A DNA stretch of 64,000 bases from Hydractinia symbiolongicarpus. Taxonomy: Eukaryota > Cnidaria > Hydrozoa > Anthoathecata > Hydractiniidae. The DNA lies in assembly GCF_029227915.1 (NCBI RefSeq), contig NC_079878.1, forward strand, positions 13,270,001 through 13,334,000, in the 5' to 3' direction. The translations under genes were made by a program, and so were the position numbers. Positions within the stretch are counted from its first letter, which is position 1; each line of letters begins with the position of its first letter. The notes under the pieces were generated by a model. The model did no database searches. It saw only the letters and a program-made list of their open reading frames with translations, and was not told where the DNA came from. Positions 29,201 to 35,393 of the stretch are shown here, one piece after another.

Positions 29201-29552
29201 ACATAAGTCAATAAGTTAGCTCATTCGTGATTCATCTATATTATAATGCCCGTATACATCTGTCCGTCTGTCTGTCACGCGAAATGGTAGCTTAGCTCCA
29301 ACGGATGAACCCGTGGATTTTTCCACAGGCTAACGACTAGTGGATTTATAATATAAAAAAGAACGGCTGTTTAGATTCTCTCATATTTTGTGCTATTTTT
29401 GTCGTTTAGATCGCAGAGATGACGTCGACGGAATTCGACGACTGTATCAAGAGCGGATTGACGAGGGGTCGGCACCGACAGAAAAATTCATGACCATGCT
29501 GGAATCAATAATTGAAAGCAGAGGGATTAAAGATTTTCCATTGCCTCGATAG
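2292..29552 (+). CDS. LRPPRC: LRPPRC-like mitochondrial pentatricopeptide-repeat protein (31 exons)
   Basis: Joined exons give 3,240 nt (1,079 aa plus stop), all borders GT-AG and in phase: 2292-2688, 4890-5015, 5639-5763, 15162-15220, 15649-15738, 17142-17180, 17352-17439, 17641-17940, 18810-18921, 19023-19172, 19551-19608, 19931-20003, 20692-20779, 21385-21448, 21586-21613, 21878-21917, 22345-22439, 22613-22693, 22771-22836, 23146-23202, 23326-23436, 23841-23902, 24216-24296, 24606-24691, 24770-24859, 25321-25423, 26068-26201, 27305-27423, 28496-28582, 28819-28906, 29410-29552. PPR-type helical pairs recur, e.g. TTFSLLIQAYAIRGDPAGAM (exon 4) and GIRPRHTTYGHLINAHAERG (exon 7). The N-terminus is Arg-rich and lacks acidic residues after the in-frame second Met at 2340 (MAFVLVKNVRS), as in a mitochondrial presequence; either Met could start. 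LRPPRC family members bind and stabilise mitochondrial mRNAs. Human LRPPRC is longer (about 1,390 aa). Another animal PPR protein is possible but less likely given the size and repeat spread. Several exons are very short (28, 39, 40 nt). Confidence 0.82.
3973..4075 (+). repeat. Dispersed repeat, copy 1 (intron 1 of LRPPRC-like gene)
   Basis: The stretch with TTTTTTTCTTTGATTACTGA and AAAGTGTTTTTGGTGC is matched by 51390-51535 on the same strand. The second copy carries about 50 extra bases between the two halves. No inverted termini were recognised, so the class is unknown. Confidence 0.55.
6367..6584 (-). repeat. 3' LTR of Copia element 1 (218 bp)
   Basis: It differs from the partner LTR at 11246-11467 by two substitutions and one 4-bp indel that I can see, about 1 percent divergence, so the insertion is young. 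Confidence 0.93.
6585..6597 (-). other. Polypurine tract of Copia element 1
   Basis: On the minus strand AATAGAGGGAGAT directly abuts the 3' LTR, the expected place for the plus-strand primer. Confidence 0.75.
6861..9062 (-). CDS. Copia element 1: reverse transcriptase and RNase H part of Pol
   Basis: A 733-aa open frame. The first third is a low-complexity Thr/Asn/Glu-rich linker typical of the region after a Copia integrase. Reverse transcriptase follows, with KTAFLQGN, VVYGLADASRAWY and the catalytic box IHVDDFLWGG (VDD form usual in Copia). RNase H shows LYSDASFGN, STLAAETLAL and HTDNKSL, ending close to the 3' LTR with the ADMLTKQG motif. The frame is closed upstream by a stop, so it is separated from the integrase part by a lesion between 9062 and 9275. 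Its Met is simply the first in the frame, not an expected start. Confidence 0.92.
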   Translation of the reverse strand: MRHNVQCYNDEQYINRDRVFYRRKDSEKWHGPGTVIGQENKQVLVKHGGSYVRVHMCRLQKLDQVLHSQKPLQDTERSTEVTTTQVNNCIPLERDDVFGEYVGADDFDSNNTEEPENEKTTNLQTTKETTSDGASMNETTTHKISTNEITTNQNVSNSSTVQGIPKLKTKIIYKLTPDSEWTRGLVHSRAGKVSRKGKEGRQYGSCLNVQNEDTGEINWLDFKRCVSDWQPVVETNETEEVLLSTQATATDEVLNAKYEELANWEDNKVFPTIEDKGQSPISTRWVVTTKNIEGYKTVKARLVIRGFEEEEVKNLTKDSPTFSKESLRIVLTMLATYEWECHTLDVKTAFLQGNQIDREVIIKPPKEANTTGVFWKLNKVVYGLADASRAWYLRVKEELIGLGLRMSLFDEALFYWIQDDCCQGLTVIHVDDFLWGGSHDFQVKVISAIRETFLIGSEDYSNFKYVGVNIQQSNGSINYDQKNYVAGMELVKIQNTTDRHRQLSHEEQSNFRCICGQLNWMSSQSRPDISFDVCQLSTKLNCAVVDDVMRANKVVKKLKLNPNISLKFWKLKLPLQLILYSDASFGNLQDGSSQSGIFIFLKGVENLMAPITWQSKKIKRVARSTLAAETLALVNGIDTCIWVKNVINEVLNTNLEGILCHTDNKSLFEAAHSTKSLEDKRLRVDMASLRQSINQKEIELKWISTKHQLADMLTKQGANSTLLMNVLQRGHEE
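9275..9721 (-). pseudogene. Copia element 1: integrase core fragment
   Basis: A 148-aa frame carrying the DDE integrase core: an Asp in HIIDVFTRF, a second in FLADNGGEF and the Glu in ESPWSNGLCERHNG. It overlaps the end of the Gag-protease frame in another phase, and the homology passes from one to the other near 9700, so a frameshift has broken a single polyprotein. It stops prematurely after the core; the sequence between here and the reverse transcriptase frame is out of phase. Confidence 0.85.
9637..11220 (-). CDS. Copia element 1: Gag, protease and integrase zinc-binding region
   Basis: A 527-aa frame beginning 26 nt inside the 5' LTR (MSKSWVPPPS). Residues 1-200 are Gag (UBN2/DUF4219-like helical region with YDAMVRQLKKIFG). 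A zinc knuckle follows as CNICQSIYQWASNC, in which the usual His of C-x2-C-x4-H-x4-C is Gln. The protease active site reads AVLDCGCTKTV, with Cys in the middle of the normal Asp-Ser-Gly. The integrase HHCC domain follows (LHRQFCHPS ... CEVC). The frame ends about 20 residues later because of a frameshift. Gag forms particles; protease cuts the polyprotein. Confidence 0.9.
   Translation of the reverse strand: MSKSWVPPPSLDKETSYKDWKKEVQIWQALTELKAEKQGPAIFMGLRGKAKESVLELDIKQISAATGVKAITNRLDKIYLKDENQTAYLAYETFEKFKRPPEMSMNDYLIEFERLYHNIQGHNMVLPDGVLAYRVLQSANLTPEQQQLARATLNELRYDAMVRQLKKIFGDTVASLGTNTEVKIEPVLQASADTIEQNYFTQRGGYQRSRFRRGRPATASNQRYAGRKTRPNNRRMNPSNQSGSPSRCNICQSIYQWASNCPHSYENQEPEDVRKDDSHSKVTFFAKIREDEMQSLVGETLSCAVLDCGCTKTVCGNTWYQCFIDNLENDRLPEEHPSQIRFKFGDSEAVCSMKRVFLPVIIGSKKVYLETEIVPNEIPLLLSQASMKKAEAVLDFINDSVTMFGEHHPLKFTTTGHYCIPLNNNIIEMDGKKHDHLLPQVAFVCASTKSRKSKIIKLHRQFCHPSAEKLKSLIKASNSFLNDQSKVMKVIDEVSNSCEVCIKYRKNQDRALLLAYQCHQNLTSVWL
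11234..11244 (-). other. Primer-binding site of Copia element 1
   Basis: TGGTAGCAGAG on the minus strand lies one base inside the 5' LTR and is complementary to the 3' end expected for initiator methionine tRNA (…CUACCA), the usual Copia primer. Confidence 0.8.
11246..11467 (-). repeat. 5' LTR of Copia element 1 (222 bp)
   Basis: Starts TGTTAAATAGG and ends GATCAACA on the plus strand, as does its partner at 6367-6584. It carries a 4-bp insertion absent from the other LTR. Confidence 0.93.
11956..14476 (-). mobile_element. 5'-truncated non-LTR retrotransposon (RTE-like LINE), copy 1
   Basis: It occupies intron 3 of the LRPPRC-like gene, antisense to it. It retains the tail of an endonuclease domain, a complete reverse transcriptase and a C-terminal region, and ends on the minus strand with a (TGA)n run (11956-11968) in place of poly-A, as in RTE-type elements. 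A second copy, further truncated, lies at 38486-39967 in the opposite orientation. No convincing target duplication could be seen. Confidence 0.9.
11976..14474 (-). CDS. LINE copy 1: endonuclease tail, reverse transcriptase, zinc finger
   Basis: An uninterrupted 832-aa frame. Residues 1-60 match the end of an APE-like endonuclease (QIDYFLVRKSD, SQHRLLVCDI), so the 5' part is missing. Reverse transcriptase spans about 300-560: [41 protein letters not shown] and catalytic [13 protein letters not shown]. After it comes a PHD-like zinc finger ([18 protein letters not shown] then HWVHKKC and CKRC), and then the C-terminal region with WLGHLERM and [12 protein letters not shown]. The intact frame suggests a recent insertion. 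The clade assignment (RTE or a relative) is from motif style and tail only. Confidence 0.88.
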   Translation of the reverse strand: MVVCNTSFSKRQSRLITYESGGCKTQIDYFLVRKSDKKVVKDVKVISGEECVSQHRLLVCDIILKSVREAKGKYRPRRKVWKLKEEIVARQFSAKVQQLAYNSQCDSDNVKSTWTTLKNCLLEASDDTCGWTKGPARHRQTWWWNNEVDQCIKEKRKLWKEWKSGGSKTIYLEAKRRARTAVYKAKSEAERNRFADVLRREDQRNEVFKIAKQMKKTNQDIVGEKCIRNDEGVLASTEEEKRVAWKNHYQRLLNTEFDWDEDDLSDDDVVEGPAMQIKTEWVVEAIRKMKIGKAAGVSGIVAEMVKASGYIGVELITSLANQIIKDGAIPSEWQSSVIVNCFKGKGDALERGNYRGLKLVDQVMKVIERVIDKLLRERIDIDKMQFGFVPGRGTTDAIFLLRQLQEKYLGKRKNLYFAFVDLEKAFDRVPRKVIWWAMRKLGVDEWLVTMVQSMYSNARSRVRINDSLSDEFSVNVGVHQGSVLSPLLFILVLEALSMEFRTGCPWELLYADDLVLIAESMEELVEKFEKWKKGLEEKGLKVNTAKSKVMISSIAAKCDLVVGKWPCGVCRKGVGSNSIFCQTCKHWVHKKCSSISGRLRAGIQFVCKRCKGEIIENEVFPALMMYNSGSLEIVKNFCYLGDMLGSEGGVGRSVTCRIGSAWKKFRELLPLLTSRVLSIEVKGRLYEACVRSVMLYGSETWAVKQEDLDRLERNDMRMVRWMCNASLRDRKSSDELRSRLSLCRIKDVIQIRRLNWLGHLERMEEDNWVRKCRDLIVPGAKPRGRPRKTWQEVIRTDLIERKLSLDLTQSRSDWKRVINIPRPTHASMENGR
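14477..15161 (+). other. End of intron 3 of the LRPPRC-like gene
   Basis: AT-rich intron sequence between the LINE and exon 4. Nothing but short chance frames. Confidence 0.5.
15739..17141 (+). other. Intron 5 of the LRPPRC-like gene (1.4 kb)
   Basis: AT-rich intron. No mobile element ends or coding pattern recognised. Confidence 0.5.
21625..21690 (+). repeat. Tandem duplication of about 32 bp in intron 15
   Basis: The unit ATTGCAGCATGCTCATATAA followed by GCGTGTTTC occurs twice head to tail with two substitutions. It lies just downstream of the 28-nt exon 15. Confidence 0.8.
24413..24462. repeat. 50-bp near-perfect palindrome in intron 23
   Basis: Arms of about 24 bp beginning GGTGAGCATAACAAA pair across a centre of TGTGTACACA, with only two or three mismatches. 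Could form a hairpin or be a minimal fold-back element. Confidence 0.8.
26331..26667 (-). mobile_element. tRNA-derived SINE, family B
   Basis: On the minus strand the head GGCGCCGTAGATTAGTGGTT has an A box and GGGGTTCGATTCC a B box. A 200-bp unrelated body follows, then the 58-bp 3' module also present at 933-990, and an (ATCT)n-like tail near 26316-26330. It sits in intron 27 of the LRPPRC-like gene. The tRNA-like head differs from family A. Confidence 0.82.
27864..28368. mobile_element. MITE with TA duplication (Tc1/mariner-like)
   Basis: Inverted termini CCGTAAAGATCCGATTAAGC (left) and CCGTAATGATCCAAACAAGC (right, opposite strand) are flanked by TA on both sides. The interior repeats the motif TAAGCGCCC many times in both orientations. 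It lies in intron 28 of the LRPPRC-like gene, 127 bp before exon 29. No coding capacity. A diverged relative with AATAAGCGCC motifs may be present near 62965-63060. Confidence 0.78.
29235..29340 (+). mobile_element. Miniature Helitron-like element (106 bp)
   Basis: Starts TCTATATTATAATGCCC directly after an A and ends CTAG directly before a T, as Helitrons insert between A and T. A small hairpin, GTGGA (29313-29317) with TCCAC (29322-29326), sits about 10 bases before the CTAG end. It lies in intron 30 of the LRPPRC-like gene. No coding capacity; termini alone support the call. Confidence 0.55.
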
Positions 29553-30375
29553 CTCAGGTTGAAATTGTCATTTTTCAATAGGAAAATTTCTTAGAATTCC
29601 TTTTGACTATTTTGGCGTTTTATTAATTACTAAAAGTTTTTCTACTAAGAAAACCACTTTTTAAATATATCAGCTTTTGTGAATACATGTGTTTTTATTT
29701 TTAGGATACTTATACTTATTACGATTAAAAAACAAACAGGTTTACAAATGTTTTTTTTTATTTTCAGTATTCGAAATGGAAGTATAACGTTGGGACACGC
29801 GAGTCTGTACCATGCAGGAAATTTTACATCACGTGGGAACACCGCATATGACTTAAAAGATTCGTCCACAAGAACTGCTTGTAAATTTAAAAAGCATCAG
29901 TTAGAGTTTCAGTTTCATGAATATATTTTTTGTACACCAACAAACAGTTTTTAATAATACATCTCGTCGTAATTTTTAATACTAATTTTTTAGGGAAGAT
30001 TTCGCGACTTTTGCGTTTTTGGTCCATTTCACGAAATTTGATGTTTGTGAAAGAAGATTTGGGGTAGTTTAAATCGCGAAAAAAAACAAAAAAAAAACAC
30101 AATACACGTTTCCCGAATTACATGTTTCTTAAATTTTGGAATTTTGATGTAATTTTCAACTTCATCCGACGTGTGAAAATGCTGTTTTGGTGGCCTCATT
30201 GTGTCACGGTCAAAGCCTTCTTAATTTTCGACTTGTACTAAAAAGCCTCATATTCGAGCAAAGGTTAATTAGTACAAAATTAAAAAAACTGTTGTGGCAG
30301 ATTGTTTGTTTGATGTATGATTATGAAAATTTCACGATTTATCAATTTTTATGTGAGGATTACGAAAATTACATT
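29553..30375 (+). other. 3' flank of the LRPPRC-like gene
   Basis: AT-rich sequence presumably holding the 3' UTR of the LRPPRC-like gene. I see no canonical AATAAA close behind the stop codon; an ATTAAA variant is at about 29726. Nothing else recognised. Confidence 0.4.
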
Positions 30376-30873
30376 TAGTGAGGGCCACTATGTAATTTCG
30401 TGTGCACATGTGTGTTAAAAGTGATTTTTTGATTTAAAGTTGTTCCTTAGGTCCCAAATTACCAAAAAAATATGGGTGGCAAAATTTTTTGTCCCATCGG
30501 ACCAAATTAGATGACGTCATCACTTTTACAGTCAGCAAAAAAATAATTTCACATTTATATGTCATATTATATATCGTTGGAAAGAGGAGATCGAGTGGAT
30601 CAAAAAAAATGTAAAAACCATGTCTTCAAAACGTAACGTTCGAAAGATATTGCTATTCAAACTTTGTACAAATTACAGACCGGTAATTTACTGACCCAGC
30701 ACAAAAATGACTATAACCTGCTCAATAGCGAAGTTTTTTTGTTGAATTTTAGTATGGTATTGGGTCACCCTAATGTCTTTCTGTTTGATCAAAATTTATT
30801 GTTCAAATCACTTCAAGGGATAATTTACAGACCAGTAATTTACAGACCAAAGCACTGTTTAGTTGTTTACTTT
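30376..30873 (+). repeat. Left terminal inverted repeat of the PIN transposon
   Basis: Matches the reverse complement of 32776-33284 almost throughout, with a few substitutions and small indels, the largest near the outer tip. It holds four copies of AATTTACAGACC or a one-base variant, in two pairs with a 15-bp period (30670 and 30685; 30822 and 30837), which look like protein-binding sites, and one CRE-like palindrome. Confidence 0.9.
30512..30519. promoter_or_regulatory. CRE-like palindrome TGACGTCA in left TIR
   Basis: A perfect TGACGTCA, the CREB/ATF consensus, mirrored at 33131-33138 in the right TIR. Function is inferred only from the motif. Confidence 0.45.
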
Positions 30874-30957
30874 CTTTCTGGCAATTTCACAAAGTTAAAA
30901 AAATTGCTGAAAATAATGACAAAAAACAACTTCAGCAATGCTTGTACAATGTTTCAT

Positions 30958-32520
30958 TCACTCATCATCACTAGAACTATATTCATCTGACTCGGATTCA
31001 TCGCTTGCGCCACCACTGTTTTGACACGTCGTACATTTACACATGTCAGTGCACAAAAAACTATTTTTACGGCATTTACATCGGTTGGATATGCAACTTG
31101 TTTTGCAATTACAAGAACTTAACTCGATGAGTGCCAACGGTGCAGGAAGTTCATCAGTCATTATGGGGGATAAGTTACCGACTTCATCTGTATCCCAACC
31201 ATAATTGACTGCATTCGGAAGTTGTTGAATGAGGATATGCGAGCTTCGTAAAACCATTGAAATGAAGTGACACCTGAATATTTTGTACTTCAATGCAGCT
31301 AATGTTGGTGGCAACATATCAGCATCACACTGGAATTTGGAGAATAAATGCCAACGCAATTGAGATAGTGATACCACGTCTGCAGGACATTTATTCCCCT
31401 TATACATTAAAACCACGAAACGTTCTAAGCTTTCCAGTGTTTCCAGATTAGGAAGTTCGACAGTACTTCCAAGTGTCGATAATGCCAGAACCACCTCATT
31501 ATCTGCCTGTAAAAAAATCTTCAGCCAAGCAGACTTCGATTTCTTGTTAAAACGCCCAGTTTGGTCACACCCTGTGAACGTATGAAAACCAAGAATAGCT
31601 TTCGCGTGTACTGCACCAAGGGCTTCAAAGCAATTACGAATATCAATATCACGTAGAGTAGAACCTCGCCCTGTTCTAAAAATGGTATTTATTGGTAACA
31701 TCTCATAGTAGTAAATTAGCAGTAGAAACACGTCAGTATCCGGAGAGTAAACAATACAACTGGTGAAAGGAGATTGTTGTGCAACATCCATAGCATTATA
31801 TATAAGTGCTGTGTCAGCTTCTTCGTGGTCGTGTATTCTGCAATCAACAAAATTTGATTCCATTTTAGTATCATAAGTCACTATATACCGAATATGCAAT
31901 GATGAAAGAGCCTCCATCACTTTCTTTGCCAGGTGGATGGTTAAAGCTTGCTTTGTATCAATGTGGGAAAGAAATTGCTTGAGACTAATGGATGAAATAT
32001 TGGTGTTGTCTGATACTTTGTATCGAACTTCATTACCAGATGTACGATGCTTTCTTGTCCGTGCTTTCAAGGAGTTTTCTATATAGCGATCAAATACCAA
32101 TCGTATTTCATCACATCCTCTTGAAATTTGTAGTACACGTTCTGCGAAAGCTGATGCGAAATCCTAAAAAATTAACAGAGTATTTCACAAGTGCGTCAGA
32201 AAATTACTGTACAATATCATATGACTTCAGTTTTTCCCAACAATCTAGATACTTCGAATCACCACAACTAACTCTTTCCTCCAGACATGATAATAACTTT
32301 TTCAAATACTGCTCTTTTGGGTTGCCAACATTCTAAACAAAATACGACATCTTGGTCAAAGTATCAAACAAAAATCTTTCTCTCAAAACTCTCAGAACTC
32401 AGAACAGGAATGGGAAAAAATGTTTAAGTAAGGCGGTACCTTTTTTGATGTATCTTTCTGACACACTATACATTTCCCAAAATCCAGCATATTTATTGTT
32501 TTTACACAGTTAACATCCAT
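30958..32520 (-). CDS. Transposon-borne PIN/FEN-like protein with C-terminal Cys cluster (3 exons)
   Basis: Exons 32440-32520, 32213-32332 and 30958-32163 join in phase with GT-AG borders (intron 2 is only 49 nt) to give 468 aa. The N-terminus has CIVCQKD, a possible half zinc finger. The central region has an acidic series in the order expected for PIN/XPG-FEN-type nucleases: HDHEEADT, YSPDTDVFLLL and FTGCDQTGRF. The C-terminus (last 60 residues) has a dense cysteine run (CNCKTSC, CKCRK, CKCTTC) like a CXC/tesmin-type module, then an acidic Ser-rich tail. Proteins with these three motifs are common as uncharacterised families in cnidarian genomes (recollection, not checked). Nuclease activity is inference; the role in transposition is unknown. 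Larger relatives may exist, in which case this copy could be shortened at its N-terminus. Confidence 0.75.
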
Positions 32521-32775
32521 TTTAATTCGGTCTATTCATTTTATTATTATGCATGTATGTCTATACTATAAACTTCACATTACACTTCACTAACACTTCG
32601 AAATTAAACAGTCTAGCTATGAAATTGAACAATAGAATGTTTTCTAGAAATAGAACATTCGAATTCTATGTCTATGTCTATGAAATCAAACAATTATAAA
32701 ACAAAACTTGTTATTATACTGATACTAATACATACAAAATGTCTAAGTGAAATTCGCTACTTGCTTTTCAAAACT

Positions 32776-33284
32776 AAAGTAAACAACTAAACACGTGCTT
32801 TGGTCTGTAAATTACTGGTCTGTAAATTATCCCTTGAAGTGATTTGAACAATAAATTTTGATCAAACAGAAAGACATTAGGGTGACCCAATACCATACTA
32901 AAATTCAACAAAAAAACTTCGCTATTGAGCAGGTTATAGTCATTTTTGTGCTGGGTCAGTAAATTACCGGTCTGTAATTTGTACAAAGTTTGAATAGCAA
33001 TATCTTTCGAACGTTACGTTTTGAAGACATGGTTTTTACATTTTTTTTGATCCACTCGATCTCCTTTTTCCAACGATATATAATATGACATATAAATGTG
33101 AAATTATTTTTTTGCTGACTGTAAAAGTGATGACGTCATCTAATTTGGTCCGATGGGACAAAAAATTTTGCCACCCATATTTTTTTGGTAATTTGGGACC
33201 TAAGGAACAACTTTAAATCAAAAAATCACTTTTAACACACATGTGCACACGAAGCTTTATATCAGAACATAGCAGCCCTCACTA
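32776..33284 (-). repeat. Right terminal inverted repeat of the PIN transposon
   Basis: Inverted partner of 30376-30873, including the paired AATTTACAGACC boxes and the TGACGTCA palindrome at 33131-33138. The outer 40 bp contains about 10 extra bases compared with the left side. Confidence 0.9.
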
Positions 33285-35393
33285 ATTCATTTTCTTTAAA
33301 AAAGTTGAGAAAGAGCTGCGGCACATATAAGAAAATAATTTTGGAAAGCTGTATTTGCGAAAATTTGGTTGTTTATATCAGCTCGCAAAAATAATTTTCT
33401 GCAGATCAGGCTTTGCGAAAAAATAACTGGACAAAAATCTCAAATCTTAAGTAAATGCCATATGGTACTCAGTACCGTGCGATACCTAGTACCAAACAGT
33501 CCATACAATAGCGTACAGCAGTAGTGAATTACAGCAGTGTCTACTTTCTTACTTACTCCGAGTGCAATGACATTAATAACCCGGGGCCGGCAGTTAACAT
33601 CGGAATGGCATAGATGAAATTTTCTCTTTTCGTGGATGAAAATCCCGGGGCCTAAGTTTTACTTTGAACGATTTAAACTGGACGTTGTACTTAACAAGGT
33701 AACTTTGTGATCAATAGTTAACTGGACTGCTGCTCTAAAAAAACCCGCCTATTGGCATTACGCTAAATAGCCCTTGGACAAAATTTTGACCTTTCCATAA
33801 CAAACCACGTGTAATGAAAACGTTTTCCTTTGCAATATTCGTAGCAGAAGGTGTGTTTTCAGCCTATTTATGTGTATTATCCATCTTAGGGTGGCCACAG
33901 ATTTGAAACTTCGTAATTTTACGTTTTTGGTTCGAATTTCAGGGAAAAAACACGTATTAAAATCATTACATATTTTAGGAGATTTTGCCAAAATTTTAGA
34001 ATGAAGTGATGTTACTGATAATCAAGCCTTTTCTTTGTTTCAATGTCACAGAAGCTGTTATTTTCGCATTATAGTTCATTAGTTCTGTTGCTTAACATAT
34101 TCATTTTTTTGTTATTATAAAAGATAATAACAAAAAACAACAAGAAATGTTAGCACAAAATAATTTTGAGTAATTTTAGGAGAAAGTAATATTTTGCGTC
34201 CTCATTTTAAGGTATTTAGGAGAATATAAGTGTGGTCTGGCGCAAAGATATCTATCCATGTATGTAGGCACTCAAAACAACTCTGACCATACCTTCAACA
34301 CATAATTCGTCACCCTAAAAAAATTTCAAATTTACACCCTGCACACCCTAAATAACACTCTTGAATCCTTTGACTAACTGGAAATTGAAGGATATTTGCA
34401 TTAAATAAGGACATTCAAAAAGACAAAAAAAAATTGTTCAATTAACATGAATACGCGGTTGTTAAAACATTTTTTTAAAACAGAAGAAATAAAGCGGTAG
34501 TCCAGATTTATTCACCCTTAATTCTTCTAAAATTGGACTATACATACAATTAATAGTAACGCTGTTAAAAGTAAAATGGTGCTGACATGAAAGCGAAAAT
34601 TAGCGCATATCAACACCAAGAATATCATGTACAAATCTTTCTTACGAATTTTATAGAAACAATGTTGACTCAGTAGCGTTTGGACCACAAAACTCGCGGA
34701 TTTTTTGACTCGATTATTCAAATCTAACAGATAAAAGCACATGTGTCAAGAAAAATAAAAACTAATAGCGATAAAACACAACAAACAAATTCTGTATACA
34801 TGTGATAAAATTATTAAAAAAGAAATTAATTATAAAGATATAAATATTATACACAATTGAATCATCTTCATAAAAAAAACACTGAAATTTTGGTGAAGTT
34901 CTACTCCTAAAGAAAAACACTGAACGAACTGATATTTGCAAAAGATGAGAGGTGCCTCGCTTAAGTAAAATGTTTGAAAGTAAAAACCCAGCAACTCAAA
35001 AAATGTTCATCTGATTAAAAATACTATGTTTACAGAGAGCTGCGTAATCAGGGAAACAGTCCCAGCAAAAAAAGGTTCCTGAACCATACTAAAGGTTAAA
35101 AACACATAATATTAAGGTCAACGGAAAGTGAGACAACACATTAAGATCAAGCACCAGGCTATGAAGAATGAAGTAAAGATAAAACACGTAACACGGAAGT
35201 GAATTAACCTAACAATTATGCAACGCTAACCAGTGAGTTTATGTCAATATTTTCCTTCTTTTATAAACTACATGGTAGTACGTGTAGGCGATGTTTGCAA
35301 GTTTACTGCTGTGTGAATTTGACCGTACATATCACCACGCCGTTCGAGTTTGTAACGGCTGGAAAAAAAACATATTTAAACGTTTTTTTCTAG
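33285..35393. other. Intergenic and presumed numb 3' UTR
   Basis: AT-rich sequence downstream of numb (which reads leftwards). A minus-strand AATAAA lies at about 34507-34512, which could serve polyadenylation about 880 bp after the numb stop. No other gene recognised. Confidence 0.4.

Larger units (their letters stand above)
30376..33284. mobile_element. DNA transposon with ~500-bp TIRs carrying a PIN/FEN-like gene
   Basis: Two nearly identical inverted repeats (30376-30873 and 32776-33284) bracket a single spliced gene on the minus strand. The outermost bases read TAGTGAGGGC at the left and GCCCTCACTA at the right. Flanking 8-mers ATTACATT (left) and ATTCATTT (right) may be a decayed 8-bp target duplication, but this is uncertain. 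There is no DDE transposase, integrase or helicase frame inside. The element lies between the 3' ends of the convergent LRPPRC-like and numb genes. It could be autonomous by an unusual nuclease, or non-autonomous with a captured gene. Confidence 0.8.

Noticed and set aside
30664-30990. 108-codon frame on the plus strand, with a second copy at 32774-32986
   Set aside because: It lies within the TIR; the duplication reflects the inverted repeat and not a conserved protein.
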